From Irineochytrium annulatum (lineage: Eukaryota > Chytridiomycota > Chytridiomycetes > Chytridiales > Chytridiaceae): DNA of 62,612 nucleotides. The stretch covers positions 1-62,612 of the forward strand of contig JADGJL010000037.1 of assembly GCA_027600665.1 (NCBI GenBank), written 5' to 3'. Position 1 is the first letter of the stretch, and the number at the start of each line of letters is the position of its first letter. Made by a program: the position numbers and the translations under genes. Of this stretch, positions 26,189 to 36,965 are shown in pieces. The notes below the pieces were generated by a model. That model worked only from the letters and a program-made list of their open reading frames with translations. It did no database searches and was not told the DNA's origin.

Positions 26189-29179
26189 ATGTCAAGTAGC
26201 TCGCATAGCGAGCCAGGCCCAGCCCCGGCATCGGCCGACACCGCCTTCACCCTAGACGAGCTTGTGAAGACATTCAAGCGGAGCGGCCTCTTCGATTCAG
26301 CTCGGAAGCTTCTGTTTGAGGAATTCCAGAAGAGCGACGCGAAGGACAAGTTCGAGGAAGCCACGAACGAGCTTTTGAAGAACGAGCTGACGAGCAGGAA
26401 TGCCTCGGGCGATGGGAGGACAAGGACAAGGGACCAGTTGAGCTTCCGCGCTTTGATGTCGTTAGCTGAAAGGTTTGGAATCAGTTGGCGTCGAATGTAC
26501 GTTTACCACTTTCTTGTCAGGCAGCTGTTCCCCGCCCTCCACGACAAGATGTCCGCGGAAGTCTTTTCAACCGAATCTCTCAAGACTCGCATTCGTGAAG
26601 GTCTCGTGGCCTCTGTTGAGAAGATTAAGGAGGATCGGATCGCAGCCGAACTTAAACGTGTGAAAGACGCGGAAGAAGCCGCAGCCGCGGAAGCTCGTCG
26701 GAAGGAGGGGCAGCTTGAGAAGGAGAGGCTGAAAGAACTCGAGGAGAAGAACCGTGGTGATAAGATGGACTTGGACGACAAGGAGCATCACGATAAGGCC
26801 GCATCCGCACCTGGGACGAAGATATCGAAGACGGCCAATCGTAAGAGAGCGAAAACTGTATCGATCGGAACCGCCGCAGCTTCAAAGATCTCAAGCTGGA
26901 AGGCCTCCGTTCCCGCAAAGTCGAACGACCTCAAAATGTCTCCTGTCGACAACGGACCACTCGAAAGGACGGACGACATGGTTGTGGATAAGGCTGTTGA
27001 TGCTCCTGTAAATACCTCCGATGATGTGGATATTGATCATGGCGCGGCTTCGGTAGAAGAGGCGGTGGGGGCTCGAGCGAAGGGCGGCAAGGTGGAGACG
27101 GCGCAGAAAGCGAAAAAGGAGAGCAAGGAGGAGAAGGCGGAAAAGACGAAGGCTGAGAAGGCGGAAAAGACGAAGGATGAGAAGGCTGACAGGGCGAAAG
27201 CTGAAAGGGCAGAGAGGGCGGAGAAGGCGAAGTTGGAGAGAGCGGAGAAGGCGAAAGTGTCGGACAAGGCTAAAACGGCTGAGAGGGCCAAAGCAGCGGA
27301 GAAGAAAAAGCCGGAGCAGGCCGACAAAACGAAGAAGGCGGAGCCGGTGGATGCGTCGCGCAGGAGCGGCAGGACGACCAAGTCTAATCCCCCTTCGGGT
27401 ACCACCACTCCCCCCAATGTCGACGTGTCGGCGGCTGCTAGTCCGCAGGCCGCCACTTCTGCCTCTGCCGCGACGCCTGCGGCTGGCACCCCGGTGCGAC
27501 CGCCGCGACCGTTGAAGACCGGCATGATCGTTGCTGCATTCATTTCATCGAAACAGCCTAAGAAGCGGGGAAAGGTCGTGTGCTTGACTGTTAAAATTAA
27601 GAACCATGACCCGGATACTGGGGTTCGTACTTTGTTCGTGTCGAACTGTTGCGTGCTAATATACCGACTCATCCATTAGATGTTCACGGTCGAGGACCTC
27701 GACCCGGACTCGGACGCCGAGGACGAGCCGACTGCGTGGGAGCTCCCGGCATCCCAAATTCGCGACTTCCTGCGCATCCCCGCACCTACCGAGCCGAAGG
27801 AGAAGTGCTATGCCATCTACCAGGACGAGGAGGATGCCGACGCAACCTCCACGATCTTTTACGAGGCCATTGTGCAGAAGGTCGATAGCAGCGGTGGGAT
27901 TCACGTACGGTACTTGGAGAACGACGGGGAGGACGGCGGGAAGGGCGTTCTGGGGCCGACGCAGGTCTTTCGCGTGGATAACTTCGTCCGGTACGACGAG
28001 AAGATCGGGCCCACGGCTACGGTTCGACCGGAAGACTTGGCGAAGCTGCCGTCAACGCCGGCGATGCAGAAGGCCGCGTTGCCGCCGCCGCAGCCGGCGA
28101 AGAGTCAGAAGGGGAAGGCGACGGCACAGAAGGCGACGACTCTGAAGTCCAGGGCAAATGCGACGACTCAGGCGGCCACCGCGGGGTCGGCCCCATCGAA
28201 GAAGCGACCGCCACCGAAGAAGCGGGAGGATGACTCGGCAGCGCCCACGCCGAAGAAGCCGAAGTCGAACAAGCAGGACACCTTGGCGTCGCTAGAGCCT
28301 TTCATCGAGAGGCGGCGGTCCGGAAGGGTGAAAATCGAGGCTGGGATGTACGAGATCAAGCCGATACCGGAGAGCGACGAGGACGATCACACGGGAAAGT
28401 CGTCGTCCGGGTCGGACTCGGACTCAAGCTCGTCTTCGTCTTCATCATCTTCATCGTCGTCGTCCTCGTCGTCTTCGTCTTCGTCCTCTAGCGACGGTGG
28501 GGGAAAGGGGATTGAAGGTGAGAAGGCGAAGAAGCACGAGGCCGCGGCGGGCGAGAAGGGGAAGACGCCCGAAGCTGATGGAAACGAGAAGGCGAAGTCG
28601 AGTGAACGGAAAGATGCGAAGGTTGGAGAGCGGAAGAAGAAGAACCCGCTTGAGAGGCTGAAGGGCTCGGGCCTTCTCGACGAGGACATTTCGGATCTGT
28701 CGGACGTCGCAGATTTCTCTGATTCTTCGGACGAGGGATCGCCGCTGAAGAAGGTCCGCAGGGCGGCGAAGGATCGGAAGGAGGATCAGGGGAAGAAGGA
28801 TGAGGAAGCGAAGGATGGCGAGCAAAAGGAGGTCGATGAGAGCGCTGATGCCGGGGTCTTAAAGGAAGACAGCGAGAGCGCAAATATACCGAAGCTGGTC
28901 GGGAAAGGTGCTGCCGAGGCGTCGGACCATGTAGACACGCGGCAGCATCAGGACGTTGCCATGCAACTTGACGCAATGGTTGAGGTGGCTGCAAGGCGGA
29001 CGGAGCAGGAGCCGACGCATGAAGGTGGGCACGTCGCGCCGATGCAGCTCGATGCGGGAACAGACCATCAGGAGAAAAAATTGTCGAGTCAGAAGCCCGC
29101 ACAAACGAATATTGAGGGGGCCGAGGCTGACAAGATGGAGGTGGATGACACGGAGAGTTTTAGCGGGGTATCAAGTTGA
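26189..29179 (+). CDS. SHG1/BOD1-like domain fused to SGF29-like tandem Tudor domain
   Basis: Two exons, 26189-27622 and 27680-29179, encode 977 residues; the 57-nt intron uses GTTCGT..TTAG. Residues ~17-70 (LDELVKTFKRSGLFDSARKL then LFEEFQKSD) match the COMPASS SHG1/BOD1 pattern. A long Lys/Glu/Ala coiled or disordered segment follows (repeated KAEKAEKTK). From ~450 to 610 comes an SGF29-like region: LKTGMIVAAFISS, the acidic VEDLDPDSDAEDEP, then CYAIYQDEEDADATSTIFY, EAIVQKV and HVRYLENDGED, resembling SGF29 VLALYPqTTsFYkA and its second Tudor. The tail is acidic, with a run of about 20 Ser near 28430-28490. SHG1 belongs to the Set1 H3K4 methyltransferase complex; SGF29 Tudors read H3K4me2/3 in SAGA. 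Domain calls are by eye. Confidence 0.75.
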
Positions 29180-29575
29180 TTTATCTTTTTTTGCACGCAG
29201 TCATTGTCATTGTATTTAATATATGTGTAATTGGTTGAAGCACATATTTGTGTTTATGCGTGTCCGTTTGCAAGGCATGGCCAACGTGAAAAAGCCAACG
29301 TTCTAATCACTCTAGAATACGATGTATTGCGGTGATCATTGACAAAATAGATACTTGCGGTTAATTTCTAAGTGATAAATTTATCGTTTGCAAGAGTCCT
29401 TAAAGTGACGGCACGGCGTAGGTATGTGACAAAGGGGGTTTGGGCACGCATGGTACGAAAAGATTACGAAAACGCACAACACTTCAAAGGAGGCAAAGCT
29501 AAATGTCCCGATGCAATAATACAAAAACTCCACGACAAAAAGGCTCCATCACTCAAAAACGGTTGCCGTTCGTGC
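29180..29575. other. Convergent 3' flanks
   Basis: Between the stops of the SHG1-Tudor and ankyrin genes. AT-rich, with no gene seen. Confidence 0.5.
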
Positions 29576-31204
29576 TCACACGAGTTGAAATTCATCATCA
29601 TCCGGAATCGAGCTCCCTTGGTAGGACGACGATGCGCCAACCAAGAGGAGCGGGCTCGCGCTCAGCGACTCGTTGTTGCAGGACGTTGTGGTCGACATCG
29701 AAAGTTTCCGAGTCTTTCCACGCTGATGCTGATGAAGTTGCTGCTGATGATGGAGATGCGGCGGCGATGTTGGCGGCACGGACGGTCCAACGGCAACACC
29801 TGGCACGGCTCCGGTGACGCTAACGGTGACACCGGCGCCAGCCACGAGCCCGCCGTTCGGCCCGTACATATTCCCCCTCTGCACGTTGACGAACGACTCC
29901 TGCCTCGAGACCGTCGACGGCTCGTCGCTTAGGAAAGAGCTCGTCAGCGGTGATATCAGTGCTGATGACCCTCCACCACCATCTAAGACCCCACCAGACT
30001 CCGTCGGCACCCTTCCATCGTCCCCGTCCCCGCCCCCCTCATCATAGTCCGCCAACACGCGCCTGTGCACGGACACCGAAAGCCTCGGCGTCATCCTCAT
30101 CAGCTCGTCCGCGGAATCTTGGCTCCGCCGACCGACAATATCGACACCACTCTCCTTCGCCTTCTCCAGCTGCGCCCGAGCCTCTGTCACCATCACCACG
30201 CCCAGCGGATCCAGCAGGCCCGCGCTCTCGGGTGCCGCGTACACGTCCTCCACCAACACTTTCACGCAATCCCAGCGCTCGCCATCCATCCCGGCCTTCA
30301 GGGCGGCGTGCGACGACCGCGTGAGCGCTCCCAACACACCGTTGCCACCCGCCGAGCCGCTCGTAACACCTTCCAAACTCTCCTCCCCAGCTCTCAAGAC
30401 TCTCCGCAAAGCATCCACATGCCCAGCTGACGCCGCGGCCGTCAGCGCGGGCCCCCAAACCTCCTCCGGCGTGCCCCTGGCGCTCGCAAAGAACAAATCC
30501 AGCGATACCAGATCATCCATCCTCGCCGCCCAACATACTGGGCTCAGCTCTGGATCCGATTCCACGAACGCTCCCGAATCCAACAGCAGTTGTATGAGCG
30601 CGTGGAATTCGCACACGGTCGCGCAAAACAGGGCGGCGTTGCGCTCGGCGCGGGGGTCGGCGTGGAAGGACGTCAGGAGGAGTCGGGCGGATTCAATGCG
30701 GTTGTGGAGGCAAGCTGCGGCGAGAGGGGTAATGCGGAGTGTAGACGCCTTGCGGAGGGAGATGAGGTCGGAAAAGGTAGAGGTGGATTCAAAGGTGTGA
30801 AGGGGGAGGGAGGCGTCGATTGGGGCTTGGGTGCGGTCCTACATATGTCGCGTTTGGGTCAACCCAGCCCATGCACTTTACAAAGAAAACGACTCACGAG
30901 TAGGAACTTCAGGGTCTCATGGTCGGCCTCCGACGCCGCAAGAATCAAGAGCCGAAGGTCCTGCTCCTTGTCTGACGGGAAATGCGTGATGTCTGGGTCG
31001 CTGAGCCTATCAACGTACAGTCCTCATCAGTCCCCACCCTTCAGCGATAACGAAAAGAACGACGGTTTTCACGGATGCTTACGATACGCTCCGAGGAGGG
31101 ATGACGAGTTTATCGCCCGGGTATCCGCCGAACCCGGGGTCGTCGTTTATCAGCGACGCTGATGGCGACGCACTGATGTTGAACCAGTTCAAGAAGTGCG
31201 ACAT
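29576..31204 (-). CDS. Ankyrin-repeat protein with long disordered C-terminus
   Basis: Exons 31204-31083, 31006-30898 and 30838-29576 encode 497 residues. Ankyrin-like helices are visible at LRLLILAASEADHETLKFLL, ITPLAAACLHNRIESARLLL, ALFCATVCEFHALIQLLLD, LSPVCWAARMDDLVSLDLFF and GPALTAAASAGHVDALRRVL. So about five degenerate repeats form the first ~280 residues. The rest is low complexity with Gly, Ser and His/Gln runs. The ATG at 31204 (MSHFLNWF) is the first in frame with the splice chain. No catalytic domain. Role unknown; most likely protein-protein interaction. Confidence 0.8.
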
Positions 31205-31678
31205 TCGCTCTGGGAGGTCTCTGACGACGTAGGGACGGCCCTCGGCTGGCTGTGGAGGAGGGCGCCTGGCGACAAGGATGGGATGTGGGCGCAGTGGATC
31301 TGCGACAAATGAAGTTCCAACCACGGGAAACTCCGCCTGATCACACGGGAGGGGACGGATATGGCGTTTCCAGCATCCACAAGAAGTCCGTCCGTCGTCA
31401 ACTGGAGGGACATGCCGTGACCACCACTATTCGGTGGTTATGGAGAAGGACAGCCGCTGGGGCCGTCCCGATGTGATCGCTCGACTGCTGTCGAAATGGA
31501 ACTCATCACGGGCATATTCACTTGATGTCAGAATAAAAGTAGGTATTCGGCGGCGTTACGTTCATCTAAAGATGCGTGTCAATAGAGATTCGCGGCCACC
31601 GTGAGCAATCGATCGCGGATTTCCACTGACAGCGATCACCGCCGGAGGACAACCTTCATCCCATCATCATCAACCCCG
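31205..31678. promoter_or_regulatory. Divergent promoter region, ankyrin gene and DUF726-like gene
   Basis: 474 bp between outward-facing ATGs. The minus-strand frame stays open for some distance upstream of 31204 but without an ATG, so a further small 5' exon of the ankyrin gene cannot be excluded. Confidence 0.4.
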
Positions 31679-33697
31679 ATGGGCTCCGGCGCCTCCAAGT
31701 CAACCTCCTCGGCAGCCCTGGCGTCGTCATGGTGCTCGTGGTGCATGCGGGACGTGAACTCCCTGAACTGTGCCACTGACGATGAATCGCCGCGACCTTC
31801 CATAACGGTTTGCCCATACGCAGACTGCGCCCGATCCGTCCGCGCGTGCCCGATCCCGGGTTGCGCGAACCTGGCCTGCAGCGACTCGTACGGCTTCGTG
31901 GACCCGCTTGAGGCGCACGTGTACGCCTCCTCCCGGAAGGGTGGGCGGCGTGTGCTGCAACAACCCGCGTTCAACGGAAATGACGGGGAGGTCGCGTTGT
32001 TGGCGCGTCCGCGTCGCCTGGAGAGGGACGATTGGTGCTGCCTCGTGCACGCAGGCGCGATCGCGTCGTTTGAGAAGGCCGGGTGGGGTCGCCTGGGAAC
32101 CTTGGAGAGCTACAGGTCCATCCACGTGGGAGCGACAGGGCAGATGGGGGAGATTATTTTGGTGGTTCGCGGGGTGGTGGTCGGGGCTGTGACGGGGGTG
32201 GCAGCAACGGGCATCGCGGCCATGACGGCGATTGCTGGTGTAGGTGGGCCCGGGGCCTCAGCGGCGTCGTCTTCTGTGGCGGCTGTCACCGCCGCGGCGT
32301 CGATCGCTGTTGCGGGTGCCAACCTGATAGCGGCTACGTCGAATGGCGGGCAGGCATCGTCTGCGCCTGGGTTTGGCGCCACAGGTAGTTGGGGGTCTTG
32401 GGTAGGGGCTGCAGTGTCTGATGCCATTGACTGGTTGCTGTGGGGTCCTGGCGCAGCGTTCGGGGATTTGGATCCCTTCGCGTCATCGGAGGGGCAAGGT
32501 ATCGCAAAGGCGGGCGACGGTGACACGTTAAGGGGCATAGGGAGGTCACGGTTCGGGCCAGAGGCGTGTGGTGGAAACGGCTTGCCCCTTGGGACGAGGG
32601 CGAGCGCGATGATGGCCTACTCGATCTTTCGGCGAATGCCACGGTTCCGGGAACGAGGGTTCGTACTAGGTAAGCTTCCTTTGCCTTCTTCTCCCTATTC
32701 TACTTCACTGACGCTTCCGAAAGAGCATACAGGGGACTCGCGACTCCCCACAATTATCACCGTCGACGGGTTTCTCCAAACCGGCGCCTCCCCCCGCGGG
32801 TGGGAACGCATCATCCGCTCATCTTTCCCCAATCACCCCTGGGTCAGCCTCCAATGGGACGCCTACCCGTCCTGGACGCTCGACCTTGTCGCCGCCCTGA
32901 CGTCCACCGCCCGCGGTCTCTCCGGCCTCGCCGTCGGTACACAGCGCACGGCCATCTCGACCTTGGACGGGACGGCCACGACCGCGCTGTCGAGCTACGT
33001 CGAGGCCGTGCGCGCCGCGACGCTGACGTCGTTTCTCCTGGCTGACGCTATTGCGAGATTTCGCGGCGGCGAGGATGAGGGGGCTGCGCCAAGTGTGATA
33101 CTCATGGGCCACTCCTTGGGCTGTCATCTGATCCGGTCCGCACTTTTGCTGATGGCTAGGTCAAACCGGATATTGGAGCGCCGGGAGGCACTGCGGCGGG
33201 CGACCGCACAGGCAGGAGGTGGTGAGAAGGAACCTGTTGTGGAGTGGTGCTCGGGGAGGAAGGCGACGCGGGTTGAGATGGTGTACCTTCTTGGGTCGAC
33301 GTGCGCCGTGCAGATCCCCGAGGGTCATGAAGGTACCGAAGCGACAACGGCCGATATGGGATGGGAGCGTGCATCCGAGGCCGTTGAGGGTTCCGTGGTG
33401 AACTTCCACGCGGAGGGTGACGATGTGCTGATATGGTTCGACCGGCTGCGGTGCGTCATGCAGGCGGGTGTCGGTGGTGCGGGATCGGTGCCGTCATCGG
33501 GTGTCGAGCCGGTTATTTGCCGGAGCGGAAGGGTCAGGAACGTGAGGTGTGAGGAGGTTGTGGGGCATGGCGGGTGGAAGGAGGGGATTGATGTAGCGAG
33601 AATAAAGGACACATGGGAGGCGCAAAAGAACGTGAAGGCGTCCTTGATGGATGTTCGCATGCGGAAGTTTGAACGGGAAGAGCTGATATCAATATGA
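31679..33697 (+). CDS. DUF726/TMCO4-like alpha/beta hydrolase
   Basis: Two exons, 31679-32669 and 32733-33697, encode 651 residues. The 63-nt intron is in frame, but splicing gives the smoother FVLGDSRLPTIITVDGFL. The start MGSGASKS fits an N-myristoylation signal (Gly2, Ser6), which supports this ATG. A cysteine-rich N-terminal region (WCSWC, CPYADC, CPIPGC) is followed by a Gly/Ala-rich hydrophobic stretch (about residues 160-235) that may insert in membranes. Next comes the hydrolase with nucleophile elbow ILMGHSLGCHLI (GxSxG) and a strand TIITVDGFL. This arrangement is typical of DUF726/TMCO4 membrane-associated proteins. Substrate unknown; a lipid is plausible. Confidence 0.78.
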   Translation: MGSGASKSTSSAALASSWCSWCMRDVNSLNCATDDESPRPSITVCPYADCARSVRACPIPGCANLACSDSYGFVDPLEAHVYASSRKGGRRVLQQPAFNGNDGEVALLARPRRLERDDWCCLVHAGAIASFEKAGWGRLGTLESYRSIHVGATGQMGEIILVVRGVVVGAVTGVAATGIAAMTAIAGVGGPGASAASSSVAAVTAAASIAVAGANLIAATSNGGQASSAPGFGATGSWGSWVGAAVSDAIDWLLWGPGAAFGDLDPFASSEGQGIAKAGDGDTLRGIGRSRFGPEACGGNGLPLGTRASAMMAYSIFRRMPRFRERGFVLGKLPLPSSPYSTSLTLPKEHTGDSRLPTIITVDGFLQTGASPRGWERIIRSSFPNHPWVSLQWDAYPSWTLDLVAALTSTARGLSGLAVGTQRTAISTLDGTATTALSSYVEAVRAATLTSFLLADAIARFRGGEDEGAAPSVILMGHSLGCHLIRSALLLMARSNRILERREALRRATAQAGGGEKEPVVEWCSGRKATRVEMVYLLGSTCAVQIPEGHEGTEATTADMGWERASEAVEGSVVNFHAEGDDVLIWFDRLRCVMQAGVGGAGSVPSSGVEPVICRSGRVRNVRCEEVVGHGGWKEGIDVARIKDTWEAQKNVKASLMDVRMRKFEREELISI

Positions 33698-33850
33698 TAG
33701 TACATTTGGCGTGCAATGGTGTTTCAAAGATGGCATGCGGACATGAAGTATGTTTAAAGCAATATATTGCGCCATAAGCGCGTCAATTATTAAGATGCCA
33801 GCAGCAAATTGAACGTCTATAATCTAGTAAACATCAATGCATCCTTAAAA

Positions 33851-33860
33851 NNNNNNNNNN
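33851..33860. other. Assembly gap (10 N)
   Basis: Run of ten N in the intergenic DNA between the DUF726-like gene and the methyltransferase. The true length may differ. Confidence 0.99.
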
Positions 33861-33975
33861 TGTCTTGAACGCAGTGCTTTGGCCGAAATCGAAGACAACG
33901 GCTGTTAGCGTGGACGCCAATAACGGCGTCCACACTGGCGCTTTCTGCGTATATCGAAGTCAACTAGGTACTTCT

Positions 33976-35001
33976 TCATTTCGATTCTCTCTTTCGCGCC
34001 GACTTTATCGACAGCCCTTGCCTTGAAAAAGTCTCATAGTCGGGGTCATCCTTAACCTGAACACTATCAACCAAAAGGTTTTCCATGGTCAGTACCTCTG
34101 TGACATTGAAATGCCTCTTAAGCTTCTCGAAGAAACGCTTGTCCGCCTTTCTTCTCTTCTTTGACACAATCAGAACTTCTGTTGTCGCCCCGCAAAGTTC
34201 CAGGAGCGTCTGGAGTAACGGATCGAAAGCGGCCTCAAGATACACGCAGTCCGACGCGATAATAAGATCCCATGGCTTTAAAATAGGCTCGGGAACCGCC
34301 GTGCCCCATTTAAGGTATTCTACGTGGACTCTTTCGAGCTCGGGCTCCGTCAAGTTCAACTCCAGGTTCTTCTGCATCAGGTCCTGCAGGAAGCGTTAGC
34401 GCTTGGGCGAAGATTAGGTTCGCTACCAAAAACAACATGTCCGTCACGATGACAGAGGCTTCCTAAACGCCTTTCATTAAAACCAAAGAGTAAGAATAGG
34501 CTTACAGGAAATAGCATCCCGGCCAGTATTCCAACAGCACCAGTGCCGGCGCCTGACAATAGTTAAGACTAAAATACGAATGCTAACATACCAAGCTCCA
34601 ATATGTTCCCGTGAAAGTGAGGATTCCGGGACCAACGATAACAAAGATGATTCGAAGCCACGTAAGCAGCCTCCCACGTCTTCCCTCCGCATCCCGTTGA
34701 CGAATCTTCGCAGATTTTCACTGACCTAGCCGCGAAAAACTAAGCCATGGGAATGAGCTCTTATCCAAGCAACAAAGGCTAACCTCGGAAAGCTTTTGAA
34801 CGTCAGTTCGGCCGTCGTGCCGATGCGGACGGGCTCCTGCGGCGGGATCAAGCCGTCTGTGTCGTCCTCGTCCGTGTCCACGAGCCCGACGCCAAACGTG
34901 GCCATGAACGTGTCCTCGTCCTCATCCGAGCTGAAGAAACCACCGTCGCTGCTGACTCCCGTCCGCATCCTTGCGACCTTCTTCAATCTGGTGGTCGACA
35001 T
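33976..35001 (-). CDS. Protein lysine methyltransferase, METTL21/EFM family
   Basis: Exons 35001-34784, 34725-34592, 34552-34506, 34462-34427 and 33976-34383 (minus strand) encode 280 residues. After an acidic N-terminus come SVKICEDSSTGCGGKTWEAA, the SAM-binding motif I ILELGAGTGAVGILAGMLFP, motif II VIVTDML, then QKNLELN and the post-I segment PWDLIIASDCVYLEAAFDPL. This order is characteristic of the seven-beta-strand family-16 methyltransferases (PF10294), which modify eEF1A, eEF2, HSP70 and similar proteins. The DCVY motif corresponds to the family D/ExxY/F site. Exon 4 is only 36 nt. Exact substrate not assignable. Confidence 0.88.
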
Positions 35002-35045
35002 CTGCGGCAAAGGCTTGTGGAATATCGACCTGACAAGCCGTGACT
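35002..35045. promoter_or_regulatory. 44-bp bidirectional intergenic segment
   Basis: Only 44 bp separate the ATG of the methyltransferase (minus) from the first good ATG of the XLF gene (plus). Any promoter must lie within this segment or overlap the neighbouring first exons. Extra upstream non-coding exons are possible. Confidence 0.55.
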
Positions 35046-36340
35046 ATGTCGACTGCATCCTTCTTCCCGATACACGCGCAGGACTCTGGTGCTGGGGAGA
35101 CGACCATCCTCTACGTGAGGGCTCAGTTTGAAAGCGAGCGATATTGCGTTGTTGCGACGGACCTGAAGCAGTTCTGGAAAGAAGACATCGGGCGGGAGAG
35201 AATCAAGGAGAAGATTCATGTGAGGATTCGCGGGGGGGTTGCTTGTTGGCTGTCCAACAACTGACTCCATGATCAAGACACACGCGAAGGGATACGCCCG
35301 GAATGAGCTCAAGCCGTTTCTCAACATTTACATCAGGAGCCTCGTGTCGTCCCCGAACCCGAGCTTCAAGTACAGCCTGACGTCGACTTACGACACGGTT
35401 CGTGCTTATCTCGTCGCCTCTGACTTCTCTTGAACGGCTTGGGACAGATGTTCCTCCGCATCAAGGGCAACATTAAAGGTCTTGACATTACATGGGTCTT
35501 TGACATGACCGCGACGGAGCCAGGCGATCATCACGGCTCGCTTTTGACTCAGATTATTCTTCCGACCATGGCGAACGCGGTGCACGCGTACGAAAGCATC
35601 GGCAAGCTGGAGGCCTTGCTAATGAAGAAGGACAAGGAGATTGCGGAGCTGAAGGAGCTGTTGGCCATGAAGGGCGGCAAATACCTAAGTGAGGATCTTT
35701 TGTCGCCTTTCGCGCGCTCACGGCGTTTTCGCATAGGGATCCTAACGCCGCCCTACGACCCAAGCGAGGCGCGGCGGGAGCGGCATTCTGTAATTACGTC
35801 TACCTTTTTCGTGTCTATCTTTCTTGGGATTGACGCTGGGCACCTACTACAGACCTTCCTCGACTGCCCGGATGCCGAGAAGACACTGCCGGCGAAGTAC
35901 TTTAGCGGCGAGGTTGGGGAGCTTCATGATGTCGCCATCAGCAACGTCTCCGGCGAGGCGACCCTCGATTTCAACGCGAACGCGGATGGTGGGAGCTCCT
36001 TTCGGTGTTGAAGGGCTGAATGGTCCGTTTAGACGACCCCTTGAATAGCGACTATCTTGATCAAAGCGCCTCAATCAACACGCCGGCCCACGAGTCGGAT
36101 CGATCGCATGGATACACTACACCAACGCATACTCAGCAGACGCAACAGACGCAAGGGACGCCAACCTCTCAGGTAAGTGTCATGTTCCGGCGATTATTGT
36201 GACGCTCAAATTCATAACAGAAAGGGCTTTCGAAGGAGGCGAAAGCGGAGGCGGAGGCGAGAATCCTGGAGGAGATTAAGGCCGAGGCGGAGCTGAGGAA
36301 GCTACAGCCCGCCAAAAAGAAGAAAAAGAAGATTATTTAA
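35046..36340 (+). CDS. NHEJ1: XLF/NHEJ1 (Cernunnos)-like non-homologous end-joining factor
   Basis: Seven exons (35046-35219, 35278-35397, 35448-35688, 35737-35789, 35853-35988, 36033-36172, 36221-36340) encode 327 residues. XLF bridges DNA ends with XRCC4-LIG4. The head domain shows ILYVRAQFESERYCVVATDL then KQFW, and FLRIKGNIKGLDITWVFDMT, like human XLF ALLVSDLQQVW and LRVRSELSGLPFYW. A stalk helix follows (IGKLEALLMKKDKEIAELKE), matching the KDLEIQDY region of XLF, then YDPSEARRERHSTFLDCPDA. The end is a lysine run, PAKKKKKKII, comparable in position to the Ku-binding basic tail (KBM). Splice phases are consistent across all exons. The N-terminus might have another exon. Confidence 0.82.
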
Positions 36341-36965
36341 TTGTCCATGTATGTACGTCCATTTGCAGTCAGTGGTGTGTACATTATTGCGTAAGAGATT
36401 GTCGGGAGCTTTGCGACATAGGATCCTGGAATTGCAGCAGAAGTTGATTTGCCGGAAGCATGAGAGCAATCGATGTATGTAGGCGTAGGTTGGTTGTATA
36501 TAAAATAATCAGGATTTAGTTAGTAGGGGGTTTTGTTCACAGAAACGACGACTTGTACATGTCGTAAATGAAGTAAGGCCTGAAATTTTCATATTTGTAA
36601 TAGCTCCTATTCGATGGATTGTATTCTACGTGATCAAAACACATTATCTCAAAAACCCTTGAGAACTAACACTGCTCCCAGCTGTATGACGAGCCACGCC
36701 CCCAATAATTAAAGCCCGCAAGCCTAACCGAAAATGATCCCATATTCACCCTCATTCGCACACAGCAAGAAACAAAAAAAAAAAATAAAAAAAATGACAC
36801 AAAGAATTGCAACAAGCAGACCAACCAAAGATAAGAGGGCAAGCAAGCATAATACACAGAAAATTACAGCATAAGAAACATCATCGTGATCTTACTACGA
36901 GCAATGATAAAGACGCACAATCGATATGAAACAGCCTCGGATGCAAATCACCAAGCGACCCCTGT
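36341..36965. other. Convergent 3' flanks
   Basis: Between the stops of the XLF and LEUNIG-like genes. AT-rich with an A-rich run near 36774-36793. No gene seen. Confidence 0.5.

Noticed and set aside
28420..28495. TCG/TCT repeat as a microsatellite outside genes
   Set aside because: Lies in frame inside the SHG1-Tudor gene and encodes a serine run.
30042..30458. Overlapping minus-strand 138-codon frame in the ankyrin gene
   Set aside because: Out of frame with the ankyrin chain that splices cleanly; shadow frame.
31572..31678. ATG at 31572 with a GTGAGC..ACAG intron as alternative start of the DUF726-like gene
   Set aside because: The intron would be about 33 nt, too short; the ATG at 31679 gives a myristoylation-type start.
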